A stretch of DNA of 17,344 nt from an uncultured Prevotellaceae bacterium (GTDB lineage: Bacteria; Bacteroidota; Bacteroidia; Bacteroidales; Bacteroidaceae), in NCBI GenBank assembly GCA_937891085.1, contig CALAEY010000038.1, forward strand, positions 1 to 17,344, in the 5' to 3' direction. Made by a program: the position numbers and the translations under genes. The notes under the pieces were generated by a model. That model saw only the letters and a program-made list of their open reading frames with translations. It had not been told where the DNA came from and did not search any database. This document shows, one piece after another, positions 5,787-13,458 of this stretch (position 1 is its first letter; every line of letters begins with the position of its first letter).

Positions 5787-6839
5787 ATGGATAGAATTTT
5801 AGAAGAAAAATATATGCGGCGCTGCTTGGAGCTGGCACGCCAAGGCATAGAGGGGGCAGCCCCTAACCCCATGGTGGGTGCCGTGATAGTGGCCGCTGGA
5901 CGCATCATAGGCGAGGGCTACCATGCCAAGTACGGGGAGGCCCATGCCGAGGTGAATGCCGTGAACTCCGTACGCCCTGAGGACAGGCCGCTGCTGAAGC
6001 AGGCCACCATCTACGTGAGCCTGGAACCTTGCGCCCACTATGGCAAGACACCTCCCTGTGCCGACCTCATCATCCGCGAGCAGATACCCCGCATCGTGGT
6101 GGGCTGCCAAGACTCGTTCGACAAGGTGGATGGGAAGGGCATACAGAAGCTGCGTGAGGCAGGGCGTGAGGTCATCGTGGGGGTGCTGGAGCAGGAATGC
6201 CGTGCGCTGAACAAGGCGTTCTTCACGGTGCAGGAGAAGCATCGGCCCTACATCACCCTGAAATGGGCGCAGAGCAGCGATGGCTACATAGACAGGTTGC
6301 GCACAGAGGGGAAGCCCGTACGCCTATCGTCTGAGCGCTCACTCATCGAGGTGCATAAGCTGCGGGCAGAGCATACGGCCATCATGGTGGGCAGACGCAC
6401 TGCCCTGCTGGACAATCCTACGCTGAACGTGCGCCACTGGACGGGCAGACAGCCTGTGCGCGTGGTGCTGGACCGCACCCTGAGCCTGCCTCCAGACCTG
6501 CATCTCTTCGATGGGAGTCAGCGCACGCTGGTATTCACGGCTCAGCAGAGGGAGAGTAGGCCCAACGTGGAATATCGCACCCTAGACTATAGCCAAGACA
6601 TACTGCCACAGGTGCTGGAGGTGCTGCGGCAGGAACAGCTGCAGTCGCTCTTGGTAGAAGGGGGCAGAGAGCTGCTGCAAGCATTCATCGATGCCCATCT
6701 GTGGGACGAGGCGCACATAGAATGCTGCCCCATCACGATAGGCGAGGGGGTGCCTGCTCCGCTAATAAGTCTAAAAAAACCTTACAAAGAAGTCTTAAAA
6801 TGGGGCAGAAAGTACCTTAATATATATAATTTTGTATAA
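5787..6839 (+). CDS. ribD: Bifunctional diaminohydroxyphosphoribosylaminopyrimidine deaminase / reductase
   Basis: RibD carries out the second and third steps of riboflavin synthesis: deamination of the pyrimidine, then NADPH-dependent reduction of the ribose side chain. With ATG 5787 the protein has 350 residues, the usual length. The N-terminal deaminase domain shows APNPMVGAVIV (25-35), the zinc motif HAEVNA (53-58) and PCAHYGKTPPC (81-91), which supply His53, Cys82 and Cys91 plus the catalytic Glu55. The reductase domain follows (about 150-350), with TLKWAQSSDGYI (157-168), the DNPTLNVR segment (209-216) and VEGGRELL near the end. The frame can be extended to a TTG at 5751, but that adds non-family residues. 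It is divergent from prmC. The last 20 codons are more A/T-rich than the rest. Confidence 0.95.
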   Translation: MDRILEEKYMRRCLELARQGIEGAAPNPMVGAVIVAAGRIIGEGYHAKYGEAHAEVNAVNSVRPEDRPLLKQATIYVSLEPCAHYGKTPPCADLIIREQIPRIVVGCQDSFDKVDGKGIQKLREAGREVIVGVLEQECRALNKAFFTVQEKHRPYITLKWAQSSDGYIDRLRTEGKPVRLSSERSLIEVHKLRAEHTAIMVGRRTALLDNPTLNVRHWTGRQPVRVVLDRTLSLPPDLHLFDGSQRTLVFTAQQRESRPNVEYRTLDYSQDILPQVLEVLRQEQLQSLLVEGGRELLQAFIDAHLWDEAHIECCPITIGEGVPAPLISLKKPYKEVLKWGRKYLNIYNFV

Positions 6840-6877
6840 AACTTGCTTACAAAACATCCTATAACAAAATACTTTCT

Positions 6878-6885
6878 TATCTTTG
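6878..6885 (+). promoter_or_regulatory. -7 box of the lipoprotein-uppS transcript
   Basis: TATCTTTG fits TAnnTTTG exactly and lies 21 bp before the lipoprotein ATG. No well-spaced TTG is evident upstream. It would give the lipoprotein, and probably uppS and bamA, a start separate from ribD. Confidence 0.6.
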
Positions 6886-6906
6886 CGGGCGAAAAATGTA
6901 AATGGA

Positions 6907-8208
6907 ATGAGAAGTAGATTTTTAATTTCTATCATAAGTCTGATACTGGGCACCGTCATCCTGGGTTCTTGCATCAAGGGTGAGGACAATGACTATGTCT
7001 ATAGCATCGACGCCACGGTACGCGCCTTCAGCATCGATTCCATCAACGGAGTGAAATATCCGTTCAGCATCGACCTGTTCAGGAGCAGTATCTACAACAA
7101 GGACTCGCTGCCTTACCTCTCAGACACGCTGCTGAAGAGTTTCCAGATAGACACGTTCACCGTCACTGGGGCCGTGTTTGCAGCAGACACCCTGATGAGA
7201 TTTCCAGCTACGGTAGATCTGACAAAGGCCATGAATGGGGCAGACGGCATCATGTTCACCGTCTATGCCGCTGACGGACAGACCTCACGCAACTACCGAC
7301 TGGACGTGAGGGTGCACATGCAAGATCCGGACTCACTGATGTGGGGCATACGCAGGGATATGCCAGAGGACTTCGTCAATGCCGACTTAGGCGCTACGCC
7401 AAAGGTGATCAGCTTCGACCATCAGCTGCTGATTTTCACCGGTCTGAATTGCTATCATACCTCATTGGAAAGCACCTCTGAGTATGCATGGCAGACTTCT
7501 ACCATCAGCGGACTCCCTGAGGCTGTGGACTGGACGTCCTTGCTGACGTTCGACAATCTGCTCTTCGTACGCACTACGGAGGGTGATGTATATACCTCTG
7601 CTGACGGACTGCAGTGGGGCAGACATGCTTCGCTGAGTGGTGACGTGAAGTTGCTGCTGGCTGGCACGTCTCAGCTGCTGATGGGCGTAAAGACGGTGGA
7701 CGATACGGACTACTTCTGTCGTGCCGATGTCAACAATCCTACGTGGGTCTTAGGAGATAAGGTACCCGTAGACTTCCCTATGGCTCAGATACATGCCACA
7801 GTTCATACCACCCCTACAGGTGTGGAGCGTGTCATCATCACAGGTGATACGCCACAGATGGGAAGCCAGACAGAAGTGGTGCCTTGGTTTACCTTCGAGG
7901 GCGACAACTGGGCTGCATTGGATACAGAAGACATGGCTTGCCCCTACATGGGACACCCCAGTATATTCCAGTACAACAGTTGGTTCTTCATCTTCGGCAA
8001 TGGATTTGAGGCCATGTACGAGTCGCCCAGCGCTCTGACATGGAACGAGATGACCACCAAATTCACGCTGCCTGCAGAGCTGAAGGGCAAAGACCACTAC
8101 AGCGCTACCGTAGACGATGACAAGTTCATCTGGATAGTGATCAGCGAGGCAGGAAACAACCAGCTGTGGAGGGGCAGACAGAATAAGTTTGGCTTTAAGC
8201 GCCAATAA
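6907..8208 (+). CDS. Envelope lipoprotein, DUF6242-like
   Basis: A 433-residue protein with a lipoprotein signal peptide: basic MRSR, a hydrophobic stretch, then the lipobox LGSC with acylated Cys22. The following residues (IKGEDNDYVYS) contain acidic positions typical of exported Bacteroidales lipoproteins. The first third (about 30-145) is a beta-rich domain ending in a regular VTGAVFAAD...YAADGQTSRNYRLDVRV pattern. The remainder shows repeated aromatic strands (WQTSTISGLPEAVDWTSL, YTSADGLQWGRHASL, YESPSALTWNEMT) like blades of a beta-propeller. As I recall, such proteins precede uppS in many Bacteroidales and are named DUF6242; that assignment is moderately sure. The function is unknown. 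The ATG at 6907 is chosen because it starts the signal peptide; the upstream in-frame TTG lies inside the promoter. Confidence 0.8.
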   Translation: MRSRFLISIISLILGTVILGSCIKGEDNDYVYSIDATVRAFSIDSINGVKYPFSIDLFRSSIYNKDSLPYLSDTLLKSFQIDTFTVTGAVFAADTLMRFPATVDLTKAMNGADGIMFTVYAADGQTSRNYRLDVRVHMQDPDSLMWGIRRDMPEDFVNADLGATPKVISFDHQLLIFTGLNCYHTSLESTSEYAWQTSTISGLPEAVDWTSLLTFDNLLFVRTTEGDVYTSADGLQWGRHASLSGDVKLLLAGTSQLLMGVKTVDDTDYFCRADVNNPTWVLGDKVPVDFPMAQIHATVHTTPTGVERVIITGDTPQMGSQTEVVPWFTFEGDNWAALDTEDMACPYMGHPSIFQYNSWFFIFGNGFEAMYESPSALTWNEMTTKFTLPAELKGKDHYSATVDDDKFIWIVISEAGNNQLWRGRQNKFGFKRQ

Positions 8209-8226
8209 CGACATAAAAGAGACAAG

Positions 8227-8964
8227 ATGGAAGATGCCTTGACCTTCGACCCTAACCGCATCCCTGCACACATCGCCATCATCATGGACGGCAATGGGCG
8301 CTGGGCTAAGCAGCAGGGACAAGTGCGTACCTTCGGACACCAAGCGGGAGCACAGACCGTGCATACCATTGCTGAGGAAGCGGCGCGCCTAGGGGTGAAG
8401 TATCTTACCTTATATACTTTCTCCACGGAGAACTGGAACAGGCCCGAGGAGGAAATCACGGCTTTGATGAACCTGCTGTTCGACCAGATAGAAGAGGAAA
8501 CCTTCATGAAGAACAACATCAGGTTTCGCATCATAGGCCAAGAAGGGCGCCTGCCTATCAAGGTACAAGAGCGCCTGAACCAGTGCATCGCTCGCACGGC
8601 TGGGAATACAGGCATGACCATGATACTGGCATTGAGCTACTCTTCACGCTGGGAGCTAACAGAAGCTGCCCGCCAGATAGCACAGGAGGTGAAGGATGGG
8701 AAGCTGGAGGTGGAAGACATCCAGGCAGAGACCATCGAGGCACACCTGAGTACGCACTTCATGCCAGACCCCGACTTGCTGATACGCACGGGTGGGGAGG
8801 TGAGAATGAGCAACTACCTGCTATGGCAGTGCGCCTACTCAGAGCTGTACTTCTGCGACACCTTCTGGCCCGACTTTGATGAACGGGAGCTGCGCAAGGC
8901 CATCGCACACTACCAACAGAGGGAGCGGCGCTTTGGCAAGACCAGTGAGCAGGTGAAGCAGTAG
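8227..8964 (+). CDS. uppS: Isoprenyl transferase (undecaprenyl diphosphate synthase)
   Basis: UppS extends farnesyl diphosphate with eight isopentenyl units in cis configuration to give the C55 lipid carrier for peptidoglycan and surface-polysaccharide synthesis. The 245 residues match the family. Landmarks are the catalytic Asp21 in IAIIMDGNGRWA (16-27), GHQAGAQTV (37-45), the LTLYTFSTENWNRP segment (60-73), and the C-terminal IRTGGEVRMSNYLLWQCAYSELYF motif, which carries the arginines that bind diphosphate. Many relatives have Ser where this protein has Gly in IRTGGE; this should not matter. It starts 18 bp after the lipoprotein stop and precedes bamA by 67 bp, consistent with an envelope operon. 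It probably acts in the cytoplasm at the inner membrane. Confidence 0.95.
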   Translation: MEDALTFDPNRIPAHIAIIMDGNGRWAKQQGQVRTFGHQAGAQTVHTIAEEAARLGVKYLTLYTFSTENWNRPEEEITALMNLLFDQIEEETFMKNNIRFRIIGQEGRLPIKVQERLNQCIARTAGNTGMTMILALSYSSRWELTEAARQIAQEVKDGKLEVEDIQAETIEAHLSTHFMPDPDLLIRTGGEVRMSNYLLWQCAYSELYFCDTFWPDFDERELRKAIAHYQQRERRFGKTSEQVKQ

Positions 8965-8968
8965 AAAC

Positions 8969-8992
8969 GTGAATGTGAACGTGAACGTGAAT
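8969..8992 (+). repeat. Hexamer repeat GTGAAY, four copies
   Basis: Four exact-phase copies of GTGAAC or GTGAAT lie directly after the uppS stop, followed by an A/T-rich TTGCAT/TTTGAATA stretch up to the bamA start. An in-frame GTG here could add 21 codons to bamA, but they would read as a VNVNVN low-complexity lead before the signal peptide, so I regard the repeat as noncoding. Confidence 0.6.
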
Positions 8993-9031
8993 TTTGCATA
9001 TTGCATTTTTGAATATTTGAATATTAAAAAG

Positions 9032-11689
9032 ATGAGGTATCGATTACTCCGATTATTGATAGCACTCATGGGCATGATGAGCTTCTCTCCTGCCCTCTTT
9101 GCACAGGAGCCCACTGGCACAGAGAGTGGCGAGACGCCAGTGGTGCTTTATAACGCCCAGCCAAAGCAATACACCATCGCTGCCATCAGGGTGGAGGGTG
9201 CTGACACGTATGACGACAACGTCATACTGAGCATCTCTGGATTGGCTGTGGGACAGAAGGTGACCATCCCTGGCGATGACATCACGGATGCTGCTAAGCG
9301 CTACTGGAAGCACGGCCTCTTCTCTGATGTGCGCATCGAGGAGGACAAGGTGACCACTGACAGCGTGTGGCTCTCCATCCACCTGCAGCTGCGTCCACGC
9401 GCCTCTGAGGTGCGATTCGTAGGTGCCAAGAAATCGGAGCGCGACGAACTGGAAACACGCATCGGCATGATCAAGGGCGGACAGGTGACACCAAACACCA
9501 TAGACCGTGCCACCACCCTCATCAAGCGCTACTACGACGAGAAAGGCTTCAAGAATGCTGAGGTGGAAGTGATGCAGATAGACGATCCTGAAAACGAGAA
9601 TCAGGTGATCGTGCAGGTGAACATCGACAAGAAGGAGAAGATTAAGGTCAATGAGATCACCTTCGAGGGCAACGAGGCCATCACGGCCAAGAAGCTGAAG
9701 CGTGTGATGAAGAAGACCAACGAGAAGAACAAGTTGGTGAACATCTTCCGTACCAAGAAGTTCACAGATGAGAACTATGAGGCCGATAAGGAGCTCATCA
9801 TTGACAAGTACAACGAGCTGGGCTATCGTGATGCCGTGATCGTGGAAGACAGCGTGTCACCTTTCGATGAAGGGTCTGTGAACGTGTTCATCCACGTGGA
9901 CGAAGGTCAGAAATACTACCTGCGCAACGTGACCTGGGTGGGCAACACCGTCTATCCTACGGCTCAGCTGGAAAACCTGCTGCGCATGAAGAAGGGCGAC
10001 GTGTACAACCAGAAGTTGCTCGATGAGCGTCTGTCTACTGACGACGATGCCATTGGCAACCTGTATTATAATAATGGTTACCTGTTCTACTCCCTCGACC
10101 CTGTGGAGGTGAACATCGACAACGACTCTATCGACTTGGAGATGCGCATCGTGGAAGGACAGCAGGCTACCATCAACAAGATCATCATCAATGGTAACGA
10201 CCGTGTGTATGAGAATGTGGTGCGTCGCGACTTGTACGTGCGCCCAGGCGACCTCTTCAATCGTGAGGAGCTCATCAACACCATGCGCCGACTGATGCAG
10301 ATGGGACACTTCGACCCAGAGCAGATCTCTCCTACCCCTCTGCCACATCCAGAAGACGGCACGGTGGACATACAGCTCGACTTGGTTTCCAAGGCCAATG
10401 ACCAGATAGAGCTCTCTGCAGGTTGGGGACAGACAGGTGTGATAGGCCGCATGAGTCTGAAGTTCACCAACTTCTCTATGGCCAACCTGCTGCACCCTGG
10501 CAAGAACCATCGAGGCATCATGCCACAAGGCGACGGCCAGACCCTGACGCTGAGCGCACAGACCAATGCCAAGTACTACCAATCGTACAGCATCTCGTTT
10601 GCAGACCCATGGTTCGGAGGCAAGCGTCCTAACACCCTGCAGCTCTCTGCCTACTACTCTGTGCAGACAGACATCAGCAGCCGCTACTACAGCCAGGCTA
10701 TGATGAACAACTACATGAACAGCTATATGTATGGCGGCATGTACGGAGGTATGTATGGCGGCTATGGCATGTACAACAATGCCTACTACAACATGGAGAA
10801 CTACTATGACCCTGACAAATACGTGAAGATGTTCGGACTCTCAGCCCTGTTTGGCAAACGACTCACGTGGCCTGACGACTACTTCCAGGCCTCTGCCGAG
10901 CTCTCTTACCAACGCTACATGCTGAGTGAGTGGATGTACTTCCCTGTGACAGACGGCAACTGCAACAACCTGAGCCTGAACTTCACGCTGGGACGTTACA
11001 ACACAGACAGCCAGATCTATCCTCGCTCAGGCTCTGAGTTCTCCGTCTCTGCAGAATTCACGCCTCCGTTCTCTCTGTGGAATGGAGTGGACTACAGCAA
11101 GTACGACCTGAACAACCAAGACGACGTGAACCGCATGCATAAGTGGGTGGAATACCACAAGTGGAAATTCAAATCCAAGATGTTCATCCCACTGCTCGAC
11201 CCCTATAACGTTCAGCGCACCCCAGTGCTCATGGCAAGAGCCGACTTTGGTCTGATAGGCCACTACAACAAATATAAGAAGACCCCGTTCGGAACCTTCG
11301 ACGTGGGTGGTGACGGTATGACGGGCTACTCATACTACGCTACGGAGAACATCGCCCTGCGTGGTTACGAGAACAGCTCACTGACCTACAGCCGTAGCCA
11401 AGCCGGCTATGCCTACACTCGCATGGTGCTGGAGCTGCGCTACCCGCTGATGCTGGAGACCTCAACGAGTATCTATGCGCTGGCCTTCATCGAAGGCGGT
11501 AACGCATGGCACGAGGTGAGCGACTTCAATCCCTTTGACCTGAAACGTTCTGCTGGCGTGGGTATACGTATCTTCCTGCCAATGATCGGTATGATGGGTA
11601 TCGACTGGGCCTACGGATTTGACAAGGTTAATGGTACCAGAGAATATGGTGGAAGCAACTTCCACTTCATGCTGGGCCAAGAATTTTAA
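9032..11689 (+). CDS. bamA: Outer membrane protein assembly factor BamA
   Basis: BamA is the core of the BAM complex, which folds and inserts beta-barrel proteins into the outer membrane. The 885-residue product begins with signal peptide MRYRLLRLLIALMGMMSFSPALFA, probably cut before Gln25. Periplasmic POTRA repeats follow (about 45-470), visible as recurring VRFVGAKKSERDELETRIGM, ITFEGNEAITAKKLKRVM, VTWVGNTVYPTAQLENLL and IIINGNDRVYENVVRRDL units. The barrel occupies the rest and ends in FHFMLGQEF, with the terminal Phe expected of outer-membrane proteins. A Tyr/Met/Gly-rich insert (about 554-593) falls in a barrel loop. The ATG at 9032 starts the signal peptide; an upstream GTG at 8969 is unlikely. 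The three skp-like chaperones downstream supply its substrates. Confidence 0.96.
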   Translation: MRYRLLRLLIALMGMMSFSPALFAQEPTGTESGETPVVLYNAQPKQYTIAAIRVEGADTYDDNVILSISGLAVGQKVTIPGDDITDAAKRYWKHGLFSDVRIEEDKVTTDSVWLSIHLQLRPRASEVRFVGAKKSERDELETRIGMIKGGQVTPNTIDRATTLIKRYYDEKGFKNAEVEVMQIDDPENENQVIVQVNIDKKEKIKVNEITFEGNEAITAKKLKRVMKKTNEKNKLVNIFRTKKFTDENYEADKELIIDKYNELGYRDAVIVEDSVSPFDEGSVNVFIHVDEGQKYYLRNVTWVGNTVYPTAQLENLLRMKKGDVYNQKLLDERLSTDDDAIGNLYYNNGYLFYSLDPVEVNIDNDSIDLEMRIVEGQQATINKIIINGNDRVYENVVRRDLYVRPGDLFNREELINTMRRLMQMGHFDPEQISPTPLPHPEDGTVDIQLDLVSKANDQIELSAGWGQTGVIGRMSLKFTNFSMANLLHPGKNHRGIMPQGDGQTLTLSAQTNAKYYQSYSISFADPWFGGKRPNTLQLSAYYSVQTDISSRYYSQAMMNNYMNSYMYGGMYGGMYGGYGMYNNAYYNMENYYDPDKYVKMFGLSALFGKRLTWPDDYFQASAELSYQRYMLSEWMYFPVTDGNCNNLSLNFTLGRYNTDSQIYPRSGSEFSVSAEFTPPFSLWNGVDYSKYDLNNQDDVNRMHKWVEYHKWKFKSKMFIPLLDPYNVQRTPVLMARADFGLIGHYNKYKKTPFGTFDVGGDGMTGYSYYATENIALRGYENSSLTYSRSQAGYAYTRMVLELRYPLMLETSTSIYALAFIEGGNAWHEVSDFNPFDLKRSAGVGIRIFLPMIGMMGIDWAYGFDKVNGTREYGGSNFHFMLGQEF

Positions 11690-11710
11690 TAACACTAAAT
11701 CAAGAGAGAC

Positions 11711-12226
11711 ATGAAAAAGTTAGGAATCCTTTTGATACTGCTCTGTGCAGTTGCATTCAATGCGAACGCTCAGCGTTTTGCATTCATCGACATGGAATAC
11801 ATTTCACAGAATATTCCAGAATACCAATCGGCTACTGACCAGCTTCAGAAACTTTCTGAACAATATCAGAGCGAGGTAGAGAAGATAAACAATGAGGCCA
11901 AGACCCTCTATGAGAACTATCAGAAAGCCACTGGCCTCTCTGATGCCGTGAAACGTCAGCGTGAAGATGCCATCGTGACCAAGGAGAAAGAAGCTGTGGA
12001 ACTGCGCCAGAAGTACTTCGGACAGGAAGGCGAGCTGATGAAGAAGCAGCAGGAACTGCTGGAACCCCTTCAGGATGAGATCTACCAAGCCGTGAAATCC
12101 ATTGCCCAGCGCAAGGGCTATGCCGCTGTGATAGACCGTGCCTCAGCCAGCAGCATCATCTTTGCCCAGCCAAGCATCGACATCAGCGAGGAGGTATTGC
12201 AGGAATTAGGCATCGCAATTAATTGA
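11711..12226 (+). CDS. OmpH/Skp family periplasmic chaperone (first of three)
   Basis: Skp-type proteins are periplasmic trimers that hold unfolded outer-membrane proteins and hand them to BamA. The 171-residue product has a signal peptide ending FNANA, cut before Gln21. A small body strand follows (RFAFIDMEYISQNIPEY), then a long charged coiled-coil hairpin (about 38-130) and a return to the body (GYAAVIDRASASSIIFAQPSIDISEEVLQELGI). FAFIDMEYI and the final DIS..VL..LGI are family features. It begins 21 bp after the bamA stop, so it is probably co-transcribed. It is clearly more distant from the next two OmpH proteins than they are from each other. GAGAG just before the ATG may be a ribosome-binding site. 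Confidence 0.92.
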   Translation: MKKLGILLILLCAVAFNANAQRFAFIDMEYISQNIPEYQSATDQLQKLSEQYQSEVEKINNEAKTLYENYQKATGLSDAVKRQREDAIVTKEKEAVELRQKYFGQEGELMKKQQELLEPLQDEIYQAVKSIAQRKGYAAVIDRASASSIIFAQPSIDISEEVLQELGIAIN

Positions 12227-12252
12227 GCTTTCGGTTTTTTAATGTATCTTTG
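12223..12252 (+). promoter_or_regulatory. Promoter within the ompH array
   Basis: TTG at 12223-12225 (spanning the preceding stop codon), a 19-bp spacer, then TATCTTTG at 12245-12252 match the Bacteroidetes pattern closely. Transcription would start near 12258 and leave a leader of about 60 nt. The second and third ompH genes can thus be expressed apart from bamA. Confidence 0.75.
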
Positions 12253-12319
12253 CGCAGTAAATGAGCAAAAGCCGTATTTATAAAGATAGAATAACAACAA
12301 TAAATTAATAATAAAGACT

Positions 12320-12826
12320 ATGTTTAAGAAAATCGCAATTGTCGTAGCCATGTTCTTGCTCCCACTGGGCGTCATGGCGCAATCAAAGTTAGCTCACCTG
12401 AATTCTCAGGAGATCATTCCTGACATGCAGGAGTATAAGGATGCCGTTGCCTCTTTGCAGAGCAAGGAGAAGGGCTATCAGGACGAACTTACCCGCATCT
12501 CTGAAGAGTTTCAGAAGAAGTATCAGGAGTATGTGGCTCAGGCTGATTCACTGCCACGCAATATAGCAGAACGTCGTGAGAAAGAGCTCAGCGACATGCA
12601 ACAGAGAGCGCAGGAGTTCCAGCAGGAAGCTCAGCAGGCCCTGCAGCAGGCTCAGCAGGATGCCATGACCCCTATTTTGCAGAAGGTGAATGATGCCGTT
12701 CAGGCAGTGGGCAAGGCCGAGGGCTATACCTACATCTTCGATCTGGCCAACAGCTCTATCACTTATGTAGGAGACAACAGTGTCGACATCACAGCCAAGA
12801 TCAAGGCTCAGCTCGGCATTAAATAA
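12320..12826 (+). CDS. OmpH/Skp family periplasmic chaperone (second of three)
   Basis: A 168-residue exported protein with signal peptide MFKKIAIVVAMFLLPLGVMA, cut before Gln21. It has a short body strand (LAHLNSQEIIPDMQEY), a coiled-coil hairpin rich in Gln and Glu (about 42-125, with the turn near DSLPRNIAERR), and the C-terminal body segment GYTYIFDLANSSITYV...VDITAKIKAQLGIK. By hand alignment without gaps, about 103 of 168 residues are identical to the third copy, so the pair arose by tandem duplication. The Gln-rich QQEAQQALQQAQQ stretch is more extreme than in the third copy. The expected role is carrying outer-membrane proteins through the periplasm to BamA. It is preceded by its own promoter. 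Confidence 0.92.
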   Translation: MFKKIAIVVAMFLLPLGVMAQSKLAHLNSQEIIPDMQEYKDAVASLQSKEKGYQDELTRISEEFQKKYQEYVAQADSLPRNIAERREKELSDMQQRAQEFQQEAQQALQQAQQDAMTPILQKVNDAVQAVGKAEGYTYIFDLANSSITYVGDNSVDITAKIKAQLGIK

Positions 12827-12848
12827 CGTTTTTGAGTATTAAAAAACC

Positions 12849-13355
12849 ATGCTGAAGAAGATTGGCTTAGCCATAGCCCTGTTTCTGCTCCCTCTGGGAG
12901 TCATGGCGCAGCAATACTTTGCACACACCAACTCACAGAATATCATCAGTGAGATGCGTGAGTACAAGGATGCCATGGCCACACTGGAGAATATGCAGAA
13001 GAAGTACCAAGACGAACTGAACCGTGTGAAAGATGAATTCAACGTCAAGTACCAGTCTTATCTGGCCGACGTGGAATCACTGCCCCGTAACATCGCTGAG
13101 CGCCGCCAGAAAGAGCTGCAGGACTTGGCCTCACGCCAAGAGCAGTTCCAGCAGGAAGCGCTGCAGTCGCTCCAACTGGCCCGTCAGGAGGCCATGACAC
13201 CCATTCGCCAGAAGGTGAATGAGGCCATCCGCGTGGTAGCAGAGGCAGAGGGGTACATCTATGTGTTCGACCTGAGCACTACGCCCATCGCGTATGTGAG
13301 CAGTCAGAGCGTGGACATCACAGACAAGGTGAAAGCACAGCTGGGAATCAGATAA
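12849..13355 (+). CDS. OmpH/Skp family periplasmic chaperone (third of three)
   Basis: A 168-residue paralogue of the preceding gene with the same architecture and no length change. The signal peptide ends LGVMA, cut before Gln21. The body strand is FAHTNSQNIISEMREY, the coiled-coil hairpin has the shared ESLPRNIAERR turn, and the tail is YIYVFDLSTTPIAYV...VDITDKVKAQLGIR. The signal-peptide end, the coiled-coil turn and the C-terminus are nearly identical to the second copy. Divergence is concentrated in the coiled-coil arms, which contact clients, so the two may prefer different substrates or form mixed trimers (inference). It starts 22 bp after the second copy and ends 28 bp before a strong terminator. 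Confidence 0.92.
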   Translation: MLKKIGLAIALFLLPLGVMAQQYFAHTNSQNIISEMREYKDAMATLENMQKKYQDELNRVKDEFNVKYQSYLADVESLPRNIAERRQKELQDLASRQEQFQQEALQSLQLARQEAMTPIRQKVNEAIRVVAEAEGYIYVFDLSTTPIAYVSSQSVDITDKVKAQLGIR

Positions 13356-13383
13356 AGCAGGTCGTTTTTTAGGCTATATATAT

Positions 13384-13415
13384 AAAAAGGTGGGAAGAAA
13401 GCTTCTCACCTTTTT
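13384..13415 (+). terminator. Terminator of the bamA-ompH transcript
   Basis: AAAAAGGTGGGAAG (13384-13397) pairs with CTTCTCACCTTTTT (13402-13415) over 14 bp with one G-U pair and loop AAAG, followed by AATTTTTC. It is a strong intrinsic terminator, 28 bp after the third ompH gene. Confidence 0.88.
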
Positions 13416-13424
13416 AATTTTTCT

Positions 13425-13432
13425 TATTTTTG
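13425..13432 (+). promoter_or_regulatory. -7 box of murI
   Basis: TATTTTTG fits TAnnTTTG and lies 26 bp before the murI ATG, just after the terminator. The matching -33 position would fall inside the terminator's 3' arm, where no TTG is present, so this is moderate evidence only. Confidence 0.5.
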
Positions 13433-13458
13433 CAGCAGATAGTGTATACGTGAGTGAT

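Noticed and set aside
5743..5838. N-terminal extension of prmC by 32 codons
   Set aside because: The extension is not family-like, overlaps the divergent ribD start and covers the probable promoter.
13390..13458. N-terminal extension of murI, which looks like a signal peptide
   Set aside because: The hydrophobic stretch is a translation of the terminator and promoter, and glutamate racemase is cytoplasmic.
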